In this document: positions 54,188-60,733 of the stretch, one piece after another | Position numbering within the stretch: the stretch's first letter is position 1 | How the letters are laid out: every line of letters begins with the position of its first letter | DNA from: Hymenobacter sp. BT559 | Lineage (GTDB): Bacteria; Bacteroidota; Bacteroidia; Cytophagales; Hymenobacteraceae | Direction of reading: 5' to 3' | Length of the DNA stretch: 64,000 nucleotides | Assembly (NCBI RefSeq): GCF_017571525.1 | Contig: NZ_JAGETY010000021.1 | Coordinates: 16,025 to 80,024 of the forward strand | Position numbers and translations under genes: made by a program | The notes under the pieces: generated by a model | The model's database searches: none | What the model was told of the DNA's origin: nothing | Seen by the model: only the letters and a program-made list of their open reading frames with translations

Positions 54188-54664
54188 TTAGCGCGTTTTC
54201 TTAAGCGCTTTAATGTCCAAAGCAGCTACACCAGCAGCTACGGTTTCAGCAATGCGTGCTTGGTTTTTCTGCTGTATTTTGTGCAGAGCCTCCCCGCCTT
54301 CCGGGGCCAATAAATTCTCTACGACGCGCAGCGTTTGCTCCTGCACTGCCTGCTGCCGCAGCTGAAAGCGCAGCATTTCCAGCAGTAGCCCCCGCTCCTG
54401 TTCCTGCAGGTAAGAAAACACCCGGTCGCCAAGCCGCTTCACCTCGGCCATGATGAGTTGGCCTTCTCGGGCCTGCGACTCCACCGGGTTTAAGCCGCGT
54501 TCCGCGAAGTAGCGAATGGCCGCATCCGCGTACTCGGTGCGGGTTATACCCAATCGCGCGGACTCCGCTCCTACCATGCGGTGCGTTGGTCCACTCACCG
54601 TAAGATGCTTCACGGCGGAGTTGTTGCTGGGCTGGGGTGATGTATTCTGTGGCTGGTCCTGCAT
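54188..54664 (-). CDS. BfmA/BtgA-like mobilization accessory protein
   Basis: The ATG at 54664 gives 158 residues (an in-frame TTG lies 21 nt upstream). AVKHLTVSGPTHRMVGAESARLGITRTEYADAAIRYFAERGLNP is a ribbon-helix-helix-like DNA-binding domain as in BfmA/BtgA-type mobilization proteins. The rest is a coiled coil (LGDRVFSYLQEQERGLLLEMLRFQLRQQAVQEQTLRVVENLL). It would bind oriT with the relaxase. It starts next to the inverted repeats of the candidate oriT. Confidence 0.75.
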   Translation of the reverse strand: MQDQPQNTSPQPSNNSAVKHLTVSGPTHRMVGAESARLGITRTEYADAAIRYFAERGLNPVESQAREGQLIMAEVKRLGDRVFSYLQEQERGLLLEMLRFQLRQQAVQEQTLRVVENLLAPEGGEALHKIQQKNQARIAETVAAGVAALDIKALKKTR

Positions 54665-54687
54665 ACCACTGATTTTAATTTTCAACT

Positions 54688-54784
54688 ACTGACAGTCAGT
54701 GTTTTAGCTTACTAGATTAACAAATATCAACTCTGTTGATATTTAAACACCATTTAATCAGCGCGTTAGCGATATTAAATGGTG
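54688..54784. other. Candidate oriT: three nested inverted repeats
   Basis: Upstream of the mobilization genes lie ACTGAC-A-GTCAGT (54688-54700), AAATATCAAC-TCT-GTTGATATTT (54722-54744) and CACCATTTAAT with its partner ATTAAATGGTG (54748-54758 and 54774-54784). Stacked hairpins directly in front of relaxase genes are typical of transfer origins. No nick site can be named. Confidence 0.45.
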
Positions 54785-54793
54785 GTCTTCTTG

Positions 54794-54854
54794 CTAACTA
54801 CCCTAAGGCTCCCTGCTAACTACCCTAAGGCCCCCTGGCTAACTACCCTAAGGC
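54794..54854 (+). repeat. Three 16-bp direct repeats, CTAACTACCCTAAGGC
   Basis: Exact copies start at 54794, 54816 and 54839 (period 22-23 bp, two DNA turns). They resemble iterons or centromere boxes but share no sequence with the replication iterons at 13898-14220. They lie between the candidate oriT and parA, so could be a parS-like site or a second regulator target. Confidence 0.6.
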
Positions 54855-54989
54855 CCCCTGGCCCAGCAGCATCCCGCTACGAACGGTCTACCTACAGTGC
54901 TCCCCTTTGTCACCGCCTCATGGCACCAAGGCTTGAACGCCAACTGCATTCTACTTAGGGGAGTGTCAGCAGGGAAGGGAATACCTAGA

Positions 54990-55300
54990 GAGCATCAGGA
55001 AGGATTTTTTATTTCTTAGGAAACAAGTATCTTCAAAAGGCGAAATCCTGTATCCTGGCTGCTTTACGCCTCGTAATCCGCTTTGTTTCTTAGGATTTTA
55101 GGAAATAAGTTTCTTGAGAACTTTTGCAGAATGTTTACTGAGCAACTTGTTTCTAATTTTACCAAGCAGCTTTTATGCTTATTTTCTAGGAAATAAGAAA
55201 AACAGGAAACAACGCTTGCAATTTCCTAGTAACATACTTGCTTTATTTTCCAGGAAATAAAAAAACAAGTTTACAAGTAACTTTGAAAATCGAGAAACAA
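54990..55300. repeat. AT-rich region with repeated AGGAAATAAG-type motifs upstream of parA
   Basis: Variants of TTCTTAGGAAATAAGTTTCTT recur at about 55014, 55088, 55099, 55186, 55205 and 55248, some imperfectly palindromic (TTATTTTCC-AGGAAATAA). Intervening sequence is strongly AT-rich, unlike the flanking genes. The site directly in front of parA is where plasmid centromeres lie. A TAACTTTG box (55278-55285) may be the parA promoter. No gene is seen between 54665 and 55356. Confidence 0.5.
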
Positions 55301-55356
55301 GCTGCTTATTTTGCAAGCTGCTTCTCCTGTGGCTTTCCCATTAGTTCCCCTGCCCT

Positions 55357-56085
55357 ATGAAAATCATTTGCGTTGCCAACCAGAAGGGTGGCATTGGTAA
55401 GAGTACCCTCATCACCGTGCTGGCGGGTGCGCTGGCCGCCGACTACTGCTACCGCGTGCTGGTGGTCGACGCGGACTCGCAGCAGACGCTGGCGGGTGTG
55501 CGCCTCACCAACGACCAGCCGAGCGTCGAGCTGGAGCGCGAAGCCGGTACGCTGGCCGAGCCGGCCTTCCCCTATGCCTTGGAATCGGTGGGTATGGGCC
55601 AGGTGTATGACCGGCTCGACGAAATCAGCGACGACTACGACGTGGTGTTTATTGACGTGCCGGGCCGTTCGGACGACACGGCCATGATTGACGTGCTCAG
55701 CGGCGCCAACGTGGTGCTCGTGCCGGTAGGGGCGTCAGATGCCGAACGACTGGCCACGATTTCCTTTATGCAGCTGCTGCAGGAGATTTCCCGGCTCTCG
55801 CGGGAGCAGGGGCTGGACTTCCAGTTCTTCGGCGTGCATTCGCACCGCACCAACCTGAAGGAGGAAAAGGACATGGACGAATTCACCGACGCCCTGGGGC
55901 TGCCGCGCCTGCAGGCCTCCCTGCGCCAGCTGGGCTGCTACAAGCGTCTATCCACCCGCTACAGCTACCTCAATCCGGCCTACCGCCGGGCCGTGGGGGC
56001 CGATGCCTCGGTAGAAGCCGAAGTACGCGCCCTGTGTGACGAACTGATTGCCCGCGCTGGGCTCACCGCTGAACTCGTATCGTAA
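55357..56085 (+). CDS. parA: ParA-type partition ATPase
   Basis: A 242-residue protein starting MKIICVANQKGGIGKSTL, with the deviant Walker A motif KGGxGKST at residues 10-17. VLVVDADSQQT and YDVVFIDVPGRSDD (Walker B region) follow. ParA family proteins move plasmid copies along the nucleoid. It is preceded by a repeat-rich AT region and overlaps the next gene by one base (TAATG), forming the usual par operon. Confidence 0.93.
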   Translation: MKIICVANQKGGIGKSTLITVLAGALAADYCYRVLVVDADSQQTLAGVRLTNDQPSVELEREAGTLAEPAFPYALESVGMGQVYDRLDEISDDYDVVFIDVPGRSDDTAMIDVLSGANVVLVPVGASDAERLATISFMQLLQEISRLSREQGLDFQFFGVHSHRTNLKEEKDMDEFTDALGLPRLQASLRQLGCYKRLSTRYSYLNPAYRRAVGADASVEAEVRALCDELIARAGLTAELVS

Positions 56086-56576
56086 TGGCCAAGATTCAAC
56101 GCCTGAAAATCTCCACGGACGAGAAGATGTCCATGTTGCGCGGGCAGCCGGGCCACATGCCGGCCGCGCCCGTAGCAGCCGAGCCCGCCACGGGCACTGC
56201 ACCAGCTCCTGAGCCCACGCCCACGCCTGTACGTTCACCTGAACCAGCCGCGGTAGCGCCGCCGGTGATAGAGGCCGCGGCTCCAGCGCCGGCGCCTGTT
56301 GCTGTGGTAGCAACTCCTAAGCCAACTGCTCCAGCAACGCAGGCAGTAAAGCGGGGTAGGGGTCGCCCGCCAAAAGTAGAATCACCTGCTGCCGAAGTGG
56401 CTCCATCCGGGCTGCAGCCGTCGCTGATTCGCCTGGAAGGGGAAACGCAACGAGCCGCGCTGGCCTATATCCACGAGGAACTGATGCTCCACAGCCGCCG
56501 GGTATACCTGAAAGAGTTGGTTGACGAAGCGGTAAACTACTACCTACAGCACGGCCCGCCTGCCAAGGGCAAGTAG
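56085..56576 (+). CDS. Small ParA partner with AT-hook and low-complexity linker
   Basis: A 163-residue protein whose start overlaps the parA stop. Residues 25-95 are a Pro/Ala-rich linker; KRGRGRPPKVES (residues about 89-100) is an AT-hook. The C-terminal 50 residues (SLIRLEGETQRAALAYIHEELMLHSRRVYLKELVDEAVNYYLQHG) form a helical, ribbon-helix-helix-like segment. It is likely the centromere-binding ParB-equivalent. A terminator follows, which supports a two-gene operon. Confidence 0.7.
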   Translation: MAKIQRLKISTDEKMSMLRGQPGHMPAAPVAAEPATGTAPAPEPTPTPVRSPEPAAVAPPVIEAAAPAPAPVAVVATPKPTAPATQAVKRGRGRPPKVESPAAEVAPSGLQPSLIRLEGETQRAALAYIHEELMLHSRRVYLKELVDEAVNYYLQHGPPAKGK

Positions 56577-56592
56577 GGGAGGGGCAGTAGGG

Positions 56593-56640
56593 AAAAGCAG
56601 GAAGGAGCGAATTAATCGTTCTTTCCTGCTTTTTTATTTT
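56593..56640 (+). terminator. Intrinsic terminator of the par operon
   Basis: AAAAGCAGGAA (56593-56603) pairs with TTTCCTGCTTTT (56622-56633) with further pairs in the loop, and T-rich sequence follows. It ends parA and its partner. Confidence 0.85.
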
Positions 56641-56699
56641 TAAGAATGACCGAGCTATCCCACCGAAATCATCGCACGTTACTGTGCGGACCATAGCTG

Positions 56700-57560
56700 C
56701 TATAAAGACCTACTTGGCACCTCAGGCTTGTAAAGGAAGAACTTTTCGCCTTGCACGGCAACGCTTTCGCAGCTCAGGCGCACGAATGCCAAAGCCCCTA
56801 CCTTCATCTTCAAAGGCTTTTCGCCAATTGTCACCATTCGTTGATGCTGCCCCCCGTGTAATTTCCATCCAATGGCCGTCAGGCTGCGAAGCTTCTCGGT
56901 GAAGCTGAATTCTGTGCGCGGAACATCCCCCGCTTCCAAAAACTCGAAGGTGTCCACCAACTCCCTTATCTCGTCCATCAAAGGGGCAATTTGTTCGAGT
57001 TCGGCAGCGGTTTCGAATTCTTCATGCGACTGGTTCAGCATATCCGCCCGCTCAATCACTTGCATCAACTGTCGGCCAGACGAGATTATGGGTAACTGAA
57101 CAGGAGTCAGCGCCTCCAGTTTGGCTTTTTCGACAATATCCGGCCGTATAATTGGCAGGAGCTCGCCGACTACAGAGGCCAAGTTATCCTGCCATGTAAT
57201 AGCAATTCGGTCTGCCAGTGGGGGAGAAAAGCTACGGACGTCTTGCGCCGTGACATCTTTCCAGATGGGCAGAATCACCTTATCCCCGCTAATCTCCTGC
57301 TGTGCTAACCCATTCAACTCACGGGTCGGGTAGTGTTTATTGAAAAAGTTAGGTGATAATACAACGATACCAAAACGGCTATGGGCAAGCCCTTCATCAA
57401 TACGCTCCCTTAAACTGTCACCAACGCGCAACTCAAATTTATCCAGCCACACACGTACCCCTCGTCGGGCTAATTCAGTAGCCAGGGGCAAGGCTACAGA
57501 TTCACGGTCTTCGGATGCATATGAGATAAATACATCCCATTGGGTAGTGGCAGTGGCCAT
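56700..57560 (-). CDS. TIR domain protein, probable NADase
   Basis: A 286-residue protein. The TIR domain spans residues 1-130: WDVFISYASEDRESVALPLATELARRGVRVWLDKFELRVGDSLRERIDEGLAHSRFGIVVLSPNFFNKHYPTREL. The likely catalytic Glu is E81 in YPTREL (the W/Y-x-x-x-E-L position). Residues 150-286 are an unassigned helical and beta domain. TIR proteins in defence systems hydrolyse NAD+ or make signal molecules when triggered. It is the third gene of the HTH, HEPN-like, TIR run, 42 bp after the HEPN-like gene. Confidence 0.85.
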   Translation of the reverse strand: MATATTQWDVFISYASEDRESVALPLATELARRGVRVWLDKFELRVGDSLRERIDEGLAHSRFGIVVLSPNFFNKHYPTRELNGLAQQEISGDKVILPIWKDVTAQDVRSFSPPLADRIAITWQDNLASVVGELLPIIRPDIVEKAKLEALTPVQLPIISSGRQLMQVIERADMLNQSHEEFETAAELEQIAPLMDEIRELVDTFEFLEAGDVPRTEFSFTEKLRSLTAIGWKLHGGQHQRMVTIGEKPLKMKVGALAFVRLSCESVAVQGEKFFLYKPEVPSRSL

Positions 57561-57602
57561 AAAAGACTAGTTATGCGGAGAGAAATTAAATAGTAGCCAG
57601 CC

Positions 57603-58178
57603 TTAATCATTCAAGCTTGGGCGCGCATCTTGAGCAGCGGCAAACCACCAGGCAATGTTTTCAAGGAAGTTGCAAAAAGAATCCATGCACTCCTTGAGAT
57701 GGCGCAGATTGATATGGTCAACGTTAGCTAACCGCTTTATGCCTTTCGTGTCAACAGGATATCGAAAGGCAGTTGCATCAGGGTCTACGCTGGAAAGCTC
57801 GGCAATAAAATGGTCAACCAAGGCAAATTCCCCTGGGTCTTCTTCCAACTCATTCCGCATTTTCCTCACCACAAGCCTAGCTACAGGCCATAGTTCGTTG
57901 AGCCTGTGGCCCCAAGGTTCTTTGCCTTCGCCTAACAAGGCATTGCCAACCGTGATTAGCTCCTTGAGTCGGAGTTCAATGTGCTGCCGGTACATGAATA
58001 CAATTGGCCAAACTAGGATATCCTGATTTTGACCTGTTTCCATGACTTCGTTAATGAGAACATTCGCGGCGAGGCGGTATCCCTCGACAAGCCCATACAT
58101 TCTATCAGACGACATGTTAAGGCATGCGTTGTTGGTCCAATCTGGACCACTTGTGAACAAGGAAGGGTAAGTAGCCAT
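57603..58178 (-). CDS. HEPN-like helical protein
   Basis: A 191-residue all-helical protein. ILVWPIVFMYRQHIELRLKELI (residues about 55-76), GHRLNELWPVARLV (about 93-106) and DHFIAELSSVDPDATAFRYPVD (about 124-145) follow the order seen in HEPN-like proteins that sit next to toxins or TIR proteins (W..vf.yRqhIEl.LK, H.L..LW, RYP.D). No clear R-x4-H is visible, so nuclease activity is uncertain. The start overlaps little; it lies 1 bp after the HTH gene's end and precedes the TIR gene. Confidence 0.6.
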   Translation of the reverse strand: MATYPSLFTSGPDWTNNACLNMSSDRMYGLVEGYRLAANVLINEVMETGQNQDILVWPIVFMYRQHIELRLKELITVGNALLGEGKEPWGHRLNELWPVARLVVRKMRNELEEDPGEFALVDHFIAELSSVDPDATAFRYPVDTKGIKRLANVDHINLRHLKECMDSFCNFLENIAWWFAAAQDARPSLND

Positions 58179-58179
58179 T

Positions 58180-58455
58180 TTAGGTTTTGCCGTGGTAAAT
58201 CATTTCCTGACTGGATGAAGCGTCAATATCTTTAATCACTACCGCAATAACATCCTGAATGGGCAAATTCAGCAGGTTTGACACTTTGAGCAATTCTGCA
58301 ACAGTTAGGCTTGAGGGGTCCTGCTCTCGCCTTTTTATCGTGCGATAAGTCATTTGGAGGTGCTCCATTAATTCCCTTTCTGTAAACCGGAAGCGGCCGT
58401 GGCGAAGCAGGTCACGAAAGGTTTGTGCGGGCAAGTCTTTGTCAACAGAATTCAT
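58180..58455 (-). CDS. XRE-like helix-turn-helix protein
   Basis: A 91-residue protein with an HTH in the middle (FTERELMEHLQMTYRTIKRREQDPSSLTVAELLKVSNLLNLPIQDVIAVVI). This is a Cro/C1-like fold. It is the first gene of the HTH, HEPN-like, TIR set and may repress it or be its antitoxin. It is separated from the HEPN-like gene by one base. Confidence 0.7.
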   Translation of the reverse strand: MNSVDKDLPAQTFRDLLRHGRFRFTERELMEHLQMTYRTIKRREQDPSSLTVAELLKVSNLLNLPIQDVIAVVIKDIDASSSQEMIYHGKT

Positions 58456-58547
58456 AAGAGTAATTGATTGACGTTAGAGACTGGGCAAGCGGGTACCCCA
58501 CCGCCCCCGGCCTCGCCCGGTACTGAGCGGGGCAACAAGGCCATGGG

Positions 58548-59861
58548 CTATTCGGGCACCTGCGCCAAAGCTGAGAAGTGCGGATTCTGCTCTGCCTCCT
58601 CGGCCAAGGTGCGCTCCTCCCATTCCGTAATCTGACGCATGATGTTGGTCAGCCAGCGGCCCAGCCGGGCGGGGTCTGACTCGGCTAGAATGCGGGCCGT
58701 AGCAGTGCGGCGCTGCTCGTCGCTGAAAGCGGGGTGCTCCATGAGCCGCGTAAGCTCGATGCGCTGCGTGGATACCACGACAGTCGTGAGCGTGGGCAGC
58801 GTTTCCTGCCCCAAGGTTACTAGGGGCAAAGTGGGTAGCACCGGACAGGGCAGCACGGCCCCGGTATCAACGGGCTGTGCAGTAGCGGGGGCAACTTCGG
58901 GCTCGTTGTTTACCTCCATAGCTGCTGGGCTTGCGCTGGGGGGGGTCGGCTCCGGGGCGCTGGGTCCGTTATCATCGCCGCCCGCGGTGCCCAGGATAAA
59001 CTCAGCGGCCCGCTGCGCCCGGCTGGCGGCCTGCACCACCAGCTTTTTATCGCCGCGCAGCTGCTCCAGCCAAAACTGCAGGTAGGCAGCGGTATTTTCC
59101 AGCGTGGCGCTGGGGTCCAGCCCGGCGTGGCCACACAGGAAGGCTGCACCCATCTCGGCCGTCAGTTCCTCGCGGGCATAGCCGGCGCGGCCGCTCGGGC
59201 GTAAGGCCTCGGCCAGGTCGGGCCGGTCCAGGCGGCTGGCGTGGCCGGTGGCGTGGGTCAGTTCATGAAACAGCGTTGAATAGTAGGCTTCGCCGCTGAC
59301 GAAGGTTTCCGGGCGGGGCACATTCACGAAGTCGGGGCCGGGGGCGTAGTAGGCTTGCCCGCCTCCATGCTCAATGCGGGGGCAGGTTGCCCAGTTTGCT
59401 ACCAGGGCTTCGGCCGCGGCCAGGGGCTCGTGCGCGCGGTCTTTGGGCTGCTCAGGCAGAACAATGTCCACTCCTTCGACATCATCCACCGAAAAGACGG
59501 TGTAGTACTTGATAAAGGGCGTTTTCTCTTCCTCGCCGGTTTGCTTATCCGTGCGGGTCGTGACGTTGTAGTAAATCACGGGCATACCCTTGGCCCCTTT
59601 GCGGATGTTGCCGCCCAGCTCCTTGGCCTGCCGAAACGTGAGAAAAAACGGCGTACCGCCTACCAGGTGCAGCAAAAAAGCATTGATGCCGGTATAGGCC
59701 CGCCCACTGACGTAGTTGCGAGGCAGCCCGTAGGCGGCATGCCAGGGCTTGCGCCAAGCAATCTGGCCCGCTTCAAGGGCTGCAATCACCCGGTCGGTAA
59801 CAATCTGGTACACGTCGGGGCGGGTGGTCGTTTGGGCGGCGGTGCTGGTTTGCTTTTTCAT
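58548..59861 (-). CDS. ardC: ArdC-type antirestriction protein
   Basis: The ATG at 59861 gives 437 residues. The N-terminal domain (residues 10-130; DVYQIVTDRVIAALEAGQIAWRKPWHAAYGLPRNYVSGRAYTGINAFLL) is the ssDNA-binding DUF1738 part. The zincin-like domain carries HELTHATGH (residues 199-207). A Pro/Ala-rich region and a C-terminal tail (residues 300-437) are specific to this protein. ArdC protects incoming plasmid DNA from host restriction and is commonly encoded in mobilization regions, as here. Confidence 0.92.
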   Translation of the reverse strand: MKKQTSTAAQTTTRPDVYQIVTDRVIAALEAGQIAWRKPWHAAYGLPRNYVSGRAYTGINAFLLHLVGGTPFFLTFRQAKELGGNIRKGAKGMPVIYYNVTTRTDKQTGEEEKTPFIKYYTVFSVDDVEGVDIVLPEQPKDRAHEPLAAAEALVANWATCPRIEHGGGQAYYAPGPDFVNVPRPETFVSGEAYYSTLFHELTHATGHASRLDRPDLAEALRPSGRAGYAREELTAEMGAAFLCGHAGLDPSATLENTAAYLQFWLEQLRGDKKLVVQAASRAQRAAEFILGTAGGDDNGPSAPEPTPPSASPAAMEVNNEPEVAPATAQPVDTGAVLPCPVLPTLPLVTLGQETLPTLTTVVVSTQRIELTRLMEHPAFSDEQRRTATARILAESDPARLGRWLTNIMRQITEWEERTLAEEAEQNPHFSALAQVPE

Positions 59862-60052
59862 CGCTAAGTAGAGGCTAAGTGACTGTTTTAAAACCGTTTC
59901 CTTACTTATTAAACGCAAAAATGAGCTAATTCGTTGCTAAAAAGACAACAAAAACAGACTTATTGGCCATTATTTTACCTTGCCAAAACATTTCTCCCCC
60001 ACTGCCCCTGGCGCCTGGCTCCTATACCCGCTTGCCGGAAAGGCCGGTAACA

Positions 60053-60085
60053 AAAGTGCCCGACAGGAAACCTATCGGGCACTTT
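60053..60085 (-). terminator. Terminator-like stem-loop
   Basis: AAAGTGCCCGA (60053-60063) pairs exactly with TCGGGCACTTT (60075-60085). On the minus strand it lies just past the small gene ending at 60105 and gives a short T-run. Confidence 0.7.
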
Positions 60086-60104
60086 CACCGCTTCGAAGAG
60101 CAGA

Positions 60105-60320
60105 TTACTCGGGCTGGCCGAGTTCCTGCTTCAGGCATTCCAGCAGGCTCACACGGGAGGCTTCGCCGATTTGAATCAAGGGTGCTCCGTCGTTGAGGTA
60201 GAACAAGACCGGGTTGGCCTTGCTGACGGCTTGGCTCCAGGATTCATCGGAGAGGTCCGCCGGCAGGTGCAGCAGCGGCTGATACTCGTCGCGGATGAGT
60301 TGTAAAATCAGCCCTTTCAT
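60105..60320 (-). CDS. Small unknown protein
   Basis: The ATG at 60320 gives 71 residues: MKGLILQLIRDEYQPLLHLPADLSDESWSQAVSKANPVLFYLNDGAPLIQIGEASRV. It is an acidic soluble protein of no known family. A terminator-like hairpin follows. It lies between ardC and the Toprim protein on the same strand. Confidence 0.55.
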   Translation of the reverse strand: MKGLILQLIRDEYQPLLHLPADLSDESWSQAVSKANPVLFYLNDGAPLIQIGEASRVSLLECLKQELGQPE

Positions 60321-60733
60321 CGCGGGGCAAAAACTTGAAAATGGCCGGTGACCGGTAGATATCATAACAGGGGTAATGGCGTGGAAGAAAATGCAACGAG
60401 GTTCCGGGCCCGCCGCGTAGCGAGGCCCGGGAATAGACAGCCCTGCCCGTCGGCTATTAGCAAGCCGATGGCAGCCGCAGCAGCTGCGGGGGATGTTTAC
60501 CAGAAAGTTGAATTAGCCTCGATGCGGACCCACGAACAGGGCCGGGCGCTCGGAAATCGGCAGCGGCCGCTGGGCAGCGGATGCCAGGGTCCGGCCTGCT
60601 CGCGGCAGGACGGACGGCGCGTAAGTAGATGTAAACCCTGTTTTCGCCAGCATGGTGAGCAGCTTGCTATGCCCGCAAAACTAAAGAATCAGACCATATT
60701 ATCGGGGAATTTCCTCGGCAAGCCGACTACCTG
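60321..60733. other. Gene-free region with stacked stem-loops
   Basis: About 410 bp without a believable gene; a plus-strand frame across it looks like a shadow. Two stem-loops are visible: TTCCGGGCC paired with GGCCCGGGAA (60412-60433, one bulge) and TCGGCT with AGCCGA (60450-60468). They could be RNA structures or protein sites; nothing more can be said. Confidence 0.5.

Noticed and set aside
60350..60370. Partial match to the recombinase repeat (TATCATAAC)
   Set aside because: Only 9 bases match, with no second arm or spacer of the right form.
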